Shown: positions 12,230 through 26,957 of the stretch, piece by piece
Layout: every line of letters starts with the position of its first letter
Position numbering within the stretch: the first letter of the stretch is position 1
DNA from: Pohlia nutans
Taxonomy: Eukaryota; Streptophyta; Bryopsida; Bryales; Mniaceae
DNA length: 64,000 nt
Assembly: GCA_022496805.1 (NCBI GenBank)
Contig: CM040088.1
Coordinates: 19,499,001-19,563,000, forward strand
Direction: 5' to 3'
The notes under the pieces: generated by a model
Told to the model about the DNA's origin: nothing
What the model saw: the letters and a program-made list of their open reading frames with translations, nothing else
Database searches by the model: none
Position numbers and translations under genes: made by a program

Positions 12230-13341
12230 AAGTCTATTGTTAATCTGCACTTGGTACTTTGTTGAGGAGTTCCCTCAACACCGAGCTAAGAACAGGAATC
12301 GGTTTTATTTTATTTTATTTTTTTCAATTTGTGCTTACTTTGTAAATGCGAGTGTGGCTCACGTCAGAATTATTTGTTTCCTTGCATCGTGTGACTGATT
12401 GCATGTTTGACAATAGAAGAAATTGCTTCAATGCTTTAGTTCTCCTGATTCTCTTGGTGCCACAGTGCGAAGGGTACAAGTTGTATATTACTCTAGGAGC
12501 TGATGATTTCCTTTTTGATCTTTGAGCTTGTGTCTATGGTTTTTGGATGTTGAATTGTTGGAGAGTTTTGCAGGATCGGTCGAGAATGATTGCAGAGCTG
12601 AATGATATACGTGCTCATGCTGAGACTGACAGCAAAATTCTCCGAGTAAGAGCGTCATCCTCCTCCTGGTTTTCTGTACTATTTTTTTCCCCAGATCATT
12701 TGGTGCTGATCAAACTCACGGAGAATGTGCACTAATGGTATTGTCTATTTGAGAAACTTAAGCTCGTGATGGCTTTCAGGTGCGGCTAGAAGGGCTTGAG
12801 AAAGAGAATTTTGATCTCAAGTACAAGGTTCACTCCATCACCAAGGAGCTTGAAATCAGGTCAACGGAGCTTGAATATGGGAAGAAAACCTCGGATGTAT
12901 TGTCTCGACATCATGCCGAGAGCGTCAAGAAAATTGTCAGGCTGGAGGATGAATGCAACCGGCTTCGCGTGATGGTGCGCAAGAAGATTCCAAGTATGCC
13001 CTGTCCTTTTAATTAGCCAACCAAGTGTTTTTTTCCTTCTTACAAGCATCCATAGCTACAGAAATGCAATGAAGACTGGCTTTCATTACCAGGCTTAAAA
13101 TGTCCCTTGCTCGAAACTGTGGAGTCCCAAATATACCTCTACTTAGATTTGCAATTTTACCTCAACAGGAAGGTATCTTTCACATTGGTGAAGAATGGTA
13201 TGCATTCTGTAATCACATCCAAGATTTGGTGTCACAAGCTATCGTCTCCGCACCCTTGAACTGCTATAATCACCCTCTATATAGTGTGTAATTATGTGTT
13301 ATGATTTTTTGATCTTATGATTTGCAGACCCTGGAGCTATA

Positions 13342-13429
13342 GTGCGAATGAAGCAAGAGCTGAGTGCGAATGAAGCAAGAGCTGAGTGCGAATGAAGCAA
13401 GAGCTGAGTGCGAATGAAGCAAGAGCTGG
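13342..13429 (+). repeat. 22-bp tandem repeat, 4 copies, inside an FPP exon
   Basis: The unit GTGCGAATGAAGCAAGAGCT plus GA occurs at 13342, 13364, 13386 and 13408, the last ending GG. The family needs one copy (VRMKQEL). The repeat rotates the reading frame and produces a stop, so it postdates loss of coding function or caused it. Confidence 0.85.
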
Positions 13430-13780
13430 ATGCTCTAGGAAAGGAAGCAGGGGGGGACTTGGGAAGGCCGCGCAGGCGGCCTTTGATTCGGAGCCAAAGT
13501 GGGGGAGTGGACTTCCTGCCAGTGCATGAATTGGTGCAGGAGGATTCCAGAGAGGCAGATCATGCGCAGCGGATTGCCAACATGGACGAGGAGACCCGCA
13601 TGCTGAAGGAAGCTCTGGCCAAGCGGAATGACGAGTTACAGCAAGCCCGTATCATGTGTGCCAAAACTGCCAGCCGTTTAACGGCCGTGGAGGATGAGCT
13701 CGACACTCTCAGATCTACAGGTTTTGCTGTTTTCCTGCACAATTCTAAAAAAAGCAAAACGAACGATCTCAAATAATTCT

Positions 13781-13923
13781 CACTAGTAGAAATCTTTTCA
13801 AATGTGAACGACTTAATGTTTGTTGTGACTTGTCTATGGTCACTGAAAATCACAATTTCATTCGCTATGGACAAGTCTTAACGCATTAAAGACAAGTCAT
13901 ATTTGACAAGATTTCTACTAGTG
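13781..13923. mobile_element. 143-bp CACTA-type MITE
   Basis: The ends CACTAGTAGAAATC and GATTTCTACTAGTG are perfectly inverted over 14 bases. Both flanks are TCT (13778-13780 and 13924-13926), a 3-bp target duplication. Inserted after the FPP block ending at 13720. Noncoding. Confidence 0.8.
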
Positions 13924-14877
13924 TCTGTTTCCAGATTTCAAAAGCACCTTAAAACTTTATTTCTTACAGTCTTAGGCCAAATTCATTTCGAGTGCCTTTC
14001 CACTTTTGGTACCTTCAATATTACATCCGTTGTGCTTCTAACATGGAAATTACGCTAGAGGGGCTACATAGCCCTTTCCCGACATCTTTGATGATCATTT
14101 TTGTGCAAATATCACTTACAATTCTCATGAATTCGGTATAGTATTGATTGCAAGTATGATGTGGGGGGCTTGTGAACAGCGTCTCTAGAGACTTCACACA
14201 ACAATGATGCGTCTTCCAGTGCATGTTCTACGGCGTCGATGTCTGTTTCGGAGTCGAGAGCTTCAAGTTTCAAGGATGGCTTGGGTCCCAGCTTGAATGG
14301 GGATTCGGTGGACATGGAACGGAGATTAGTGCGTTCGCTGTTGCAGTCTGAATCAAGATTTGGCTTCAATGGTGCTCAGGAAACTGCAAGTATGAATGGC
14401 ACAGGGTTAGAAAGTGCCCTTGCAGCAAAGATTGAAGGCCTGGAGGTGGCAACTCAGATGTGTGAGGAACTGCGTACGAAGCTTACTGCTGCGGAGAACC
14501 AGTTGACTGCTATTCAAAGCCGGGATGCGGCCAACGAGCAGTCTGTCATCACGTTGCAGGAGAGGCTGGACAAATTGCTGGAGAGTCAGGAGAAGGCGGA
14601 TGAGCAGATCCCGGAGGCAGAGGTCTATGAACCAGAAGCTCTTGAGGTACTATTTATTCCCTTAAGCCACATTTTTGAGCAGGTCTTATGTAGAGTTCGT
14701 CTTGTCCAAATTTATTTGTTTTTTGACCAACATATACAATGTTTTTCACTAATTTCGGTGATATAAAATTTTGTCCCATCTGAATCATATTTTCACAATA
14801 TGATCGATTGATTTTTTCATTTTAAATCCATGAGTGTTTGGTCCTCTCCAAGAGTCAGTTTTTGATATTGGTGCACA

Positions 14878-15043
14878 ACAAGGTTTTCAGTAGAATTGAA
14901 CTGTTTTAGGAACTTTTAGATAACATCATATAAAAGATTATGGAGAGGCCACCGTATGATCAGAGACCTGTTCGTGAAAGGCTCTGTTTGTGATGTTGTC
15001 TAAAAGTTCACGAAACAGTGTAACTGCACTGAAAACCTCGTTA
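14878..15043. mobile_element. Inverted-repeat MITE in FPP intron
   Basis: The arm AACAAGGTTTTCAGT..GAACTGTTT..AACTTTTAGA is mirrored by TCTAAAAGTT..GAAACAGT..ACTGAAAACCTCGTTA. The arms are about 50 bp with mismatches around a 60-bp centre. No clear target duplication. Confidence 0.55.
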
Positions 15044-15858
15044 TATGTTCGTTGCAAACGTTATAACAATGCTCCAAATAGTGATTGATATTTGAAATGT
15101 ATGTGGCATTAGTTTAAAATCGAAATAATGGTTGAATTTAGGACCAAGTTCGACTTAGAGGATTCATTTTTTTATGTCATTTGCAGGGCTGCTTGTACTG
15201 ACAATTCTGCCTGCAGATAAGCGTGGAGCTCGCGACAGCAGTTAAAATCTTGTTTCAAACCACTGAAGCTCTTGCTCAAGCTCTAGGGATAGAGTGTTCT
15301 CCTGAAGATGGAGTGGGGGATGCCGGGTCTATCTCAAAGGCTTTCCATTGGCAAGACCTGCAGTTGGAGGGTTCCATGAGCAGCCTCGTGCAAGTCGCCA
15401 ACCAGCTTCTGGCTCACCCTGTCAGCAGCTTCATGTCAGAGCTCTCCTCCACCCTTGCTTGCATTTCAGGCCTTTCCACTGTCATTGTGCAAATAGATCA
15501 TGAAGCAGTGGGCATGGAAATATCTCAACTAGAAGAAGCTCTGCACAAACTTCAGGAGGAGCGTGCAGAAGTTGAGATTCAAATGAAGATGGAGCTGGAC
15601 CGAGTCTCGGGATTGAAGAAAGAGATCGAGGAGTTGCAGGCAGAGAAAGCAGAAATGGCTCATCGTGTTTCTATCGTCGAGCTCTAGCTGCGTGAAGCCA
15701 ATGAACGAGTACATGCGTTGCAGGAACAGGTGCACAGTGGTGATTTTACCTCAACTGGTTTCTGTTTCACAAATTTTCATGTCATGTGATATGTCCTTTT
15801 ATAAAGCTAGCAAACATCCTCTTGCAATTTAACAACAGACGAAAGCGCAAGAATTGCA

Positions 15859-16060
15859 TTAAGAACGTGAGAAGCAATTAGGAACATGATGGTGTACAAA
15901 ATGGTAATTGTGGAGAACTATTTGGAAACTTAAAAGGAACTTGGGAACATGAGAGAACATAATAGAAACCTTTGGGGAACATATGGAAACTGTGGAGAAC
16001 AATTTGGGAACATGATGAAAAACTTGGATGAGAAGTATGGACATAAAATTTGGATAAAAT
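15859..16060 (+). repeat. Degenerate GGAACATG-rich repeat
   Basis: Short imperfect repeats of gggaacatg/ggagaac/ggaaactt run through this intron-like stretch between two FPP blocks. No coding meaning; probably a decayed minisatellite. Confidence 0.45.
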
Positions 16061-16327
16061 GTACGGATGTCAATTTTGGATGATTTCGTGACATGGCATT
16101 GTGACAGATACCAAGCATGGTAGTGTCATGATATTGTAATGTTGTGTACTTAATATAACCTCTAATCCCTAAACCCTTGTTGCTACCATGCACACATGCC
16201 AGTCACCTATTTGGAAAAAAAGGTAGCTACTGATGGGCCATGGATGATGATGAGGAATATGCATGTCATTCTCCTCAAGGGCAAGGTAGGGGTAGCACTA
16301 GATATGACTGATTTTCAACTTGCTAGT

Positions 16328-16560
16328 TTAACCCTTTAAGGTCCAGATTGCCCATTCCGGGTAGTATTGTACGGCTGTATTTCGTTGTATATGGAATGGT
16401 TCTACACCTCCTATGAGTTTCATATCAAAAGTGAAGCTAAAATTCATGTCTACATGGTCTTAAAAGCTATTGGGATCTCAATCTGGAACTTTCTACTTAC
16501 AACAAATGTCAAATATATGGCAACGTATCTACTATCCCCAACGGCCTTTATAAGGGTCGA
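16328..16560. mobile_element. TTAA-flanked MITE (family C)
   Basis: Left end TTAACCCTTTAAGGTCCAG; the right end ACGGCCTTTATAAGGGT is decayed. The body (atatggaatggttct..gatctcaatctggaa..cttacaa) matches 50639-50877. About 230 bp, noncoding. Confidence 0.6.
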
Positions 16561-17369
16561 AAGCTTTTGATTTGCAATTCGTTTCAGGCTTTCTTGATGT
16601 TTGATGGGGTAAAATCACCCGGCCTGCAGGTGAAAGAGGCTGAGATGCTTGTGGCTGAGTTACGGCTTCAGCAGGACCAGCAGAAGCAAGAAGATGATAT
16701 CATTGAGCAAGAGTTGCTGTAGCTTTCGTCGTCCCACAAGACCAAGCTTATTGCCGAGGCGGAAATGAACGACCTTCATGCGAAACTGGCAGCCTTGGAG
16801 AATGAGTTGCATGGGGAACGTCGCCGGCACCATGATGTTGTTGCAAAGCTCGAGGATCTACAAGAACAGATTCATAGGTACTACACAGTTTATCCCAAAT
16901 TGATCCTCATGTAGACTTCCTTCTGTTCAAATTTTATTTGTTTCTTGACCAGCACATGCAATATTCTTCACTGATTCCGGTGATATAAAATTTGACCCCA
17001 TCTTGAATTACTTTTTTCACAATACGATCGATTGAATTTTGTCATTTTAAAACCATGGTCCTTTATAATTTATCATAAATGTTCTTGGACAGTCCCATAG
17101 CACGTCTTTATAGAATTGCAAAGATGATGTGGCAGACTCCTAATGTCAATGTGGTGAGTGTGCAATCAGGGGTGTTGGTCGAAATCCAGACGCAGCAATC
17201 GTACAAAGGACACAGAGGTGGTTATCTTTACACAATCTTTTGATACCTTCTGCACCTAATGCGGGGTGTGAAGCTCAACTCCATAATTTGGGTGGCTTTT
17301 GAGAATTCTCTGCACATGAGGAAGCGATTGAAGCAGAACTGCAAGGGCGGGGAACACCGGAAACAAGGA

Positions 17370-20426
<3,057 letters not shown>

Positions 20427-20632
20427 GTTCGTCAATGCTTACTCATATCATGCATATGTCTTAGAGTTTGAGACTTTCTATTCCTCCTAGGGTTAATAGT
20501 TCCTATAAAGTACAAGATTCTTAGATTCTGTCAATTTTGTCATACCTTCCTGGTAAGAAAATTGAATTGTTTTCCATGACAAGGTAGGACCAGGCAACCT
20601 GTGTCTCAGTTGCTTATTTCCTTGTTTTTCAG

Positions 20633-21960
20633 CTAAGCGTGGACGAGGTAAGGGAAAGGCAACAACGGCTCTTAAAGATGCGCAGTCTGTTATTTCAGCA
20701 TGAGGCAAAATCAAAGCGCGTTGCAAAGATTAAATCAGAGACCTTCCGCAAACTTGACAGAAGTAAAAGGATGAGGGGTTTCATGGAGACTGATGAGGAG
20801 GCTGTCAAAGAGGCAGCTTTGAAGCAGGAATAGAAGCGAGCTCAGGTCTGCTACATGTTCAATCTTCCCTCTGTTCATTTACACAACGTCATTTTCAATT
20901 ATTTTTTTCCCTTATTCATTAAATAGAACTAGAACCAGATACTTTCAAAACCACGTACAATCTTACCTACAGTACAGTTCTAGTGCGGTTATGAAGTTGA
21001 AATTACTGAGTTGCTTAAACTTGTCTGGTGTTCTGAACTGTAGGAACGCATGACTTTAAAGCATAAAAATACATCACGATGGGCGAAGCGGATTCTTAAA
21101 AGGAGTGTAAAGGCTCATGAGGATGGCACCCGAGACGCTATTATGGAGCAGCTTCGGGCCCACAGTACGTTGACAAAGAAGATTCAGAATTGCTAATGAC
21201 AGCGACAGCGAAGTTAGCAGCAGCAGCGAAGAGGAAGAGAATGAGGAGGCTGCTGCAGCGGGTAAGGGTAGGTCAAAGCTACTATCCAAGGCTAAAGCAG
21301 CCACATTTGAAGCCTTACAGTTTGACGAGGAAGCAGACGCTCCCAAGACTGGTCTATTTGCTCTTCCATTCATGGTCAGCATCACTACTTTTTAATGCTT
21401 TTTAACCCCCAAGCGTCCACTGTGTGTTTTCTGTAGTGTAGGAACATTGGACCCTTGCTGAAAATCATCTGTTTGTGTGAAAATGGCTTCAATTTGACTG
21501 TTGATCTTGTAGTATAGAAGAAGATTGAAGAGCTTTAAAATGATGTATTGCAATCAGAAAACCAAGGTAAAATGAGAAAATGCCACCGTTGCAAAGTTCA
21601 AAGTTCACTGATGTAGATGGCCATATTGGGCATTTTAGACGCTTAGGGGTTAACAAATAACTCTGGAACAGAAAGTCATTGTACTCGTCCAGTGCCATCA
21701 CTATATCTTGTATCCCTAAAGGTGTTTTTCTCTCAGCTCGCTCCTGGCCTATCTTCCAGTTTGGTTTTGATTTAGCACTTTGAGGAGGCAGGAGATGCTT
21801 CCTTTGCTGTTTCCAGTTTTGGTGCTCACCTTTTTCCTCTTGCAGGCTCGTGCCATGGAAAAGAAAAGGAACGAGGCTCGGGAGGAGGCATTGGCCATTC
21901 TTGAGTAGCTAGAGCAAGCTGAAGCAGATGAGGAAGGAATTGATGGAGATAGTGCAGTAT
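20633..21960 (+). pseudogene. UTP14 (U3 snoRNP-associated) gene fragment
   Basis: UTP14 is a small-subunit processome protein needed for 18S rRNA maturation in the nucleolus. Block 1 (20633-20846) encodes ERQQRLLKMRSLLFQHEAKS and FRKLDRSKRMRG. Block 2 (from 21044) encodes ERMTLKHKNTSRWAKRILKR, an acidic Ser/Glu tract, then TGLFALPFM. Block 3 (from 21846) encodes ARAMEKKRNEAREEALAILE. Breaks: TAG at 20831, a one-base frame change near 21192, and TAG at 21906. Only the middle of the protein is present; the C-terminal domain is missing. Confidence 0.85.
21402..21653. mobile_element. TTAA-flanked MITE (family E), best-preserved copy
   Basis: The ends TTAACCCCCAAGCGTC and GACGCTTAGGGGTTAA are inverted with one mismatch. 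252 bp, noncoding. It sits in the UTP14 fragment between block 2 and block 3. Confidence 0.75.
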
Positions 21961-22466
21961 ATGAGGACAATATAATGGAAGAAAAATATCAGTATTGGTG
22001 TCTTAGTACCAGTGTTGCATGTATCCATTAGGCTAATATTAAATCCATTGGGAAAATTAAAATCATGTGTTTCACTATTGAGTGCATGTTGTGAGGTTTG
22101 GAGTTGGTTTTCTGAATGCATGTGATGCATGTGATGAGAAGTACTGGTAGTCTGGTACACATAGATTTAGACCATGGCATGGACAGACCTTAGTGTATGT
22201 AGAAGAGAAATTAAAGTTGTTAAAAAAAAATTAATCTCAAGTCTGGGCCTTACAAAAGCAAATTCAAAACCAAAAGAATGTCACGTGTACATGTAGCACT
22301 GGTAGTTACTATCGCAAACTCTTGCTGACTTGGACATTGAAGCAACACCGAACCAAGACATTTTCTGTTGATTGTGATCCGGAATCAACTGTTCCTAACC
22401 CGCACACGAACCAACAGAATTTTTGTTGATTTTCTCTTACACCGGAACTCCATTTCTCTAGTAGTG

Positions 22467-23592
22467 GTATCGGGGATATGGGTATCAAACATTGGGTCTA
22501 GGCATAGAATAACTTCTTGGCCATCTCATTGCTTTGTTGTTATGTCAGTGCTTCTTTGCCATCCCAATCTTCATATCTATCATTTTGTTTTGTTTTGTTT
22601 CTACGCATGATCATCACCATCGCCATCACGAAGCAATTTGAGGGTGTGTTTTAGGTTTCGGGAGGATTCGATTTCACGACATGTTTTAGGTTTCCAAGAA
22701 GGGGAGAGGGGGGGGGGGGGAGAGGGAGTGTGTTCAACCTAGTTTGTCTCTCCGAAAACCCTTAATCTGTTTACGCCGCAGCAGAGCAGTCACATAGGTG
22801 TGTTCGTGGTCGCCGTGGTGAAGGAGGTCGTGCTCAACAACTTTGCCTTACAAAGTGCAACTCAGGACGCCCGGCAATGACGGTCCCAAGTTCTTTGCGC
22901 ATTTGAAAGACGGTGAGCTTAAGATCGTGGAGTGAACACAATTATTTTAAACTAGATATGGCTATGGCGAGCGACAACAATAAATGTGAGTGTTGATTAT
23001 AATTTCTTTTTTCTTTTGTTCTTTTTTATGAGTGTAGGTTTGTTGTTTGGAGCTAAATTTGTAGATGGAAATTTTTAGCAAGAATTTTCGATATAAATTT
23101 TCAGAACGTTGCGTTCCTTTTTTTCCTTCAAAGGAAAATAATGCAACAAAAGAAATTGTGTATTGGCTCAATCACGTTGACATGCTTAGTCGCTTCGTGT
23201 ATTGTGGTCTTGTGAAATTGCATGACTTGGCCTGAGATTTAAACTTGGTTCAATTTGTCACTAGAACATGAATTTTGGGATTCTGTGAAGGGTATCAAGT
23301 AACGCCTACTTGACACCATAGATATTTACGTGACAATGGAAGGTCAGTTTCTTAATTTAGGACTCCAACTAATAGAAGATTTTAAACTATTGCTTATGTA
23401 CATTGTGGTGCGGGACTCAAAGCTCAAGCCATGCTTATGTATGTTGTGGGTTTTCCAATTTCGTGTTAACGGGATTTTTAGCCGGCCAGGACAGAGGTAA
23501 AAACATGGTAGTAACTTGGGGTAGTAACAATGAAACTCGATAAATCCAGGGACAATAACTGTGACTATGCAGAGTCAACAAAGTTGAGCTGC
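22467..23592. other. Spacer between CACTA elements; possible exon remnant
   Basis: Mostly AT-rich with a poly-G tract near 22711. From about 22850 to 22937 a GC-richer plus-strand stretch reads VQLRTPGNDGPKFFAHLKDG then ELKIVE and TGA. It looks like the last exon of a gene, but I do not recognise it and the upstream sequence does not continue the frame. It ends with TGC (23590-23592), the left target duplication of the next CACTA element. Confidence 0.35.
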
Positions 23593-23689
23593 CACTACTA
23601 GAGAGTGCGTAAAAACCAAGACAAAACCAACACACATCTGTTGGAACCAACAGAGAATGGGTTTAACGTAGCAAACATTTAGTCATCTG

Positions 23690-23840
23690 CACAGAACCAA
23701 CAAGTTCCTATTGATTTATGTTGGAACCAACAAGTTCCTGTTGATTTTCCTCTTGGAACCAACAAGTTCCTGTTGATTTCTGTTGGAACCAACAAGTTCC
23801 TGTTGATTTTCCTCTTGGAACCAACAAGTTCCTGTTGATT
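23690..23840 (+). repeat. CACTA subterminal repeats
   Basis: Five diverged units built on GGAACCAACAAGTTCCTGTT. GAACC..GGTTC-type half-sites make each unit partly palindromic. CACTA transposases bind subterminal repeats, so these are likely binding sites. Repetitive Asn/Gln/Leu open frames on the minus strand here are artefacts of the repeat. Confidence 0.7.
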
Positions 23841-24029
23841 CACTACTAGAGAGTGCGTCAAAACCAAGACAGAACCAAGACACATCTCTTGGAACCAATA
23901 GAGATTGGGTTTAACGTTGCAAAACCGAATTCACTGCACAGAACCAACAGATTCTCTCTTGGAACCAACAAGTTTTCTCTTGGAAAAAAAAAACTGTACA
24001 GAACCAACAGGTTCTCTCTTGGAAAAAAA

Positions 24030-24650
24030 CACAGCTCCAGCCTTCAAGATTTTGTCAAAAAAAAAAAATTCAATTTTTTTTATATTTTTTTCTATATACA
24101 AAAAAATCCCTGCATATAATACTGCAGAAAAAAATTGAAAAAAAAGTTTTTTTTACATCGTTAAAAATATTCAAAGTCTGCTGGGAAAAAAAAACAGCTC
24201 CAGCCCTCAAGATTTTGTCCAAAAAAAAAAAAATTCAAAAAAATTTGAAATTTTTTCTATATACAGAAAAATCCCTGCATATAATACTGCAGAAAAAAAA
24301 ATTGAAAAAAAAGTTTTTTTTACATCATTAAAAATATTCAAAGACTGCTGGGAAAAAAAAAACAGCTCCAGCCTTCAAGATTTTGTCCAAAAAAAAAAAT
24401 TCAAAAAAATTTGAAATTTTTTCTATATACAGAAAAATCCCTGCATATAATACTGCAGAAAAAAGATTTGAAAAAAAAGTTTTTTTTACATCGTTAAAAA
24501 TATTCAAAGACTGCTGGGAAAAAAAAACAGCTCCAGCCTTCAAGATTTTGTCCAAAAAAAAAAAATTCAAAAAAATCTGAATTTTTTTGTAGATACAGAA
24601 AAATCCCTGTATGAAATAGTGCAAAAAAAAAAATTGAAAAAAAAAGCTTT
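24030..24650 (+). repeat. About 165-bp tandem array, 4 units
   Basis: Units begin at CAGCTCCAGCC at 24032, 24195, 24363 and 24528 (spacings 163, 168, 165). Each holds runs of A and T, tataCAGAAAAATCCCTG and GACTGCTGGG. A 1.5-unit version is in the sister element near 25580-25850. Confidence 0.85.
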
Positions 24651-24717
24651 TTGTACATGGCAAACGAATCGCCAATGGTTAAGTTCTCTTATAATTAACA
24701 AGATAATTCATGTACTT

Positions 24718-24930
24718 GCATGAACGTGTGTATCTGGTGTGGTGGTTTAGTAAGTGGTTGGGGGGTAGAAGGTCTTGTGTTCGAATCCGGCCGCCGGCGA
24801 TTGGTCTTCGGTCGACCATGGTGGGCCCTACGGTGGTGGTTGGGGTTCTTGGTCCTCGTTGTTAATTTTTTTCCGGGCAGCCCAAAATCTTCGGGCAGCT
24901 ACTTTTCCTCGGGCAGGCCAAAAAAAATGA
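24718..24930 (+). mobile_element. tRNA-derived SINE-like segment, copy 1
   Basis: An A-box-like TGGTTTAGTAAGTGG is followed about 30 bp later by a B-box-like TGTGTTCGAATCCGG, the spacing of an internal RNA polymerase III promoter. The tail carries repeated CGGGCAG motifs. Related copies: 25918-26140 (plus) and 38549-38700 (minus). Confidence 0.55.
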
Positions 24931-25375
24931 ATGCTAGATTAGAAACATTCTTTATCTGTATACTTGGACATTGAAGCAACACCGAACCAAGACATTTTCT
25001 GTTGATTGTGATCGGGAATCAATTGTTCCTAACCCGCACACGAACCAGCAGAATTTCTGTTGATTTTCTCTTACACCGGAATCCCATCTCTCTAGTAGTG
25101 TGCTGTTCTGTCATAGTAGGATGAATAATTTTGTCCACGCATGATGAACAGTTCTGTTAAGGCAGGCAGTTAGGGTGGCGGCTAGGTTTAGGGTAGCGGC
25201 TAGGGTTTGGCGTGGAGTTTGGGGGATAGTGAAGGTCTTCAGCCCTCACTGCTCTCATTGTAACATAGTGGTTCGGAGGTATGAGGGGCTGGAGTTAGAG
25301 AGAGGTTGTAGGAGGTGTTTGGAGGATGTAGGAGGCTAGTTCATGGCATTGTAAAACAAATTATGAGGTTGGGAA

Positions 25376-26319
25376 CACTACTAGAGAGTGCGTAAAAATC
25401 AAGACAAAACCAACACACATCTGTTGAAATCAACAGAGAATGAGTTTAACGTAGCAAACATTTAGTCATCTGCACAGAACCAACAAGTTCCTGTTGATTT
25501 TCCTCTTGGAACCAACAAGTTCCTGTTGATTCACTACTAGAGAGTGCGTCAAAACAAGACAGAACCAAGACAAATTTTGTCGGAAAAAAAATAAATTCAA
25601 AAAAATTTGAAATTTTTTCTAGATACAGAAAAATCCCTGCATATAATACTGCAAAAAAAAAATTTGAAAAAAAAGTTTTTTTTACATCGTTAAAAATATT
25701 CAAAGACTGCTGGGAAAAAAAAAAACAGCTCCAGCCTTCAAGATTTTGTCCAAAAAAAAAAAAAATTCAAAAAAATCTGAAATTTTTTGTACATACAGAA
25801 AAATCCCTGTATGAAATAGTGCAAAAAAAAAAATTGAAAAAAAAAGCTTTTTGTACATGGCAAACGAATCGGCAATGGTTAAGTTCTCTTATAATTAACA
25901 AGATAATTCTCACACTTGCATGAGCGTGTGTATGTGGTGTGGTGGTTTAGTTAGTGGTTGGGGTTTAGAAGGTCGTGTGTTCGAATCCGGCCGTTGGCAA
26001 TTGGTCTTCGGTTGGCCGTGGTGGGCCCTACGGTGGTGGGTCGGGGCCTTGGCCGTGGTAGTTAAATTTTTTTCCGGGCAGCCCAAAATTTTTGGGCAGT
26101 CTAAATTTTTCCGGGCAGCTACTTTTCCTCGGGCAGGCCAGAAAAAATGAATGCTAGATTAGAAACTTTCTTTATCTGTATACTTGGACATTGAAGCAAC
26201 ACCGAACCAAGACATTTCTGTTGATTGTGATCCGGAATCAACTGTTCCTAAGCCGCACACGAACCAGCAGAATTTCTGTTGATTTTCTCTTACACCGGAA
26301 CCCCATTTCTCTAGTAGTG
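25376..26319 (+). mobile_element. 944-bp non-autonomous CACTA element
   Basis: It starts CACTACTAGAGAGTG, ends TCTCTAGTAGTG, and is flanked by GAA on both sides (25373-25375 and 26320-26322). It has the same architecture as 23593-25100, including the second 5' terminus (25532) preceded by the same GATT, but fewer array units. It was therefore derived from the same master copy. Confidence 0.85.
25918..26140 (+). mobile_element. tRNA-derived SINE-like segment, copy 2
   Basis: A-box-like TGGTTTAGTTAGTGG and B-box-like GTGTTCGAATCCGG, with a CGGGCAG-rich tail. The flanking sequence is also shared with copy 1, so the segment was already inside the CACTA element when it multiplied. Confidence 0.55.
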
Positions 26320-26957
26320 GAAGCAAGTTTTAAGTCCCCTAGTTCAAAGGGGCAAAATCCTATCTCTTTATGTGTGGAAATTTGTGTTGTGTGGGTTGAA
26401 GTGTAAATCTTGTGTACTATTGTTGTAGATCAAGGTGTACTATAGGCACTTGGGGTTAGTAGATCAGTCCGTAGGAAGGGCATATTTGTATTGGACTTGT
26501 GAGAAACGAACAGGTCCTGCCATAGATCTGAAGCAGAAAACTGCAGTCGCAAGGACAGTTGCAGAGACAATTGCAGGCATTGGGCAAGGAAAGTAGAGAC
26601 AAATTTGGAGGTTTTGGGACAGGAGTTAGTAATTCTCTTAGGAAAAAATCATCTATTTTTACATTTAATAATTGCTGAAAAATAATTCACATCCTTTGCC
26701 AAATTTTATAAATCTACGTAACAATCATGTTCAAAATTTTGTTTTAGAACTTGGTTGAAAATATCCAAAGGTATTGAAAGAGGTTTTCAAGCTCTGGTTC
26801 ATAGGTTGTCGCCTAGAGTGCAGGCTATAATATAGGTTGTCGCCTAGAGTGCAGGCTATAATATAGGTTGTCGCCTAGAGTGCAAACTATAATATAAGTA
26901 TCATTCTCTCTTTGTGTGACCATCAGAAATAGATGAAACTATTTGCATAGAACAAAA
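26320..26957. other. Intergenic DNA with a 34-bp tandem repeat
   Basis: Three copies of a unit beginning ATAGGTTGTCGCCTAGAGTG lie at about 26801-26900. No gene is seen in the rest. Confidence 0.5.

Larger units (their letters stand above)
10991..17340 (+). pseudogene. Filament-like plant protein (FPP) gene, broken copy
   Basis: FPPs are long coiled-coil plant proteins (DUF869). Exon-like blocks with splice borders: 10991-11207, 11663-11979, 12574-12645, 12780-12993, 13328-13720, 14180-14646, 15217-15729 and 16630-16877. Family hallmarks in order are DNLVKQHIKVAEEAIVGWEK, AKHLDGALNDIMQQL, DTIVKKTREFDK, DRSRMIAELN, LEKENFDLKYKVHSITKELE and HAESVKKIVRLEDECNRLR. The later blocks keep heptad-rich coiled coil. 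It is broken by TAG at 15685 and TAG at 16720. It is also broken by a fourfold 22-bp repeat at 13342-13429 whose frame hits TGA. The N-terminal start region is missing and the C-terminal end fades into the next captured gene. It retains about 6 kb of exon-intron structure, so capture was from DNA and not from mRNA. Confidence 0.85.
23593..25100 (+). mobile_element. 1,508-bp non-autonomous CACTA element
   Basis: It starts CACTACTAGAGAGTG, ends TCTCTAGTAGTG, and is flanked by TGC on both sides (23590-23592 and 25101-25103). Subterminal repeats of GGAACCAACAAGTTCCTGTT fill 23690-23840. A second copy of the 5' terminus begins at 23841. The middle is an A/T-run-rich tandem array (about 24030-24650), followed by a tRNA-like/SINE segment. 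No protein is encoded. Confidence 0.85.

Noticed and set aside
23690..23840. CRISPR-like array of short repeats
   Set aside because: Units are contiguous and diverged, without unique spacers, within a plant transposon; no cas genes are present.
23679..23898. Repetitive Asn/Gln/Leu/Val protein on the minus strand
   Set aside because: Caused by the CACTA subterminal DNA repeats; it has no start context or conserved partner.
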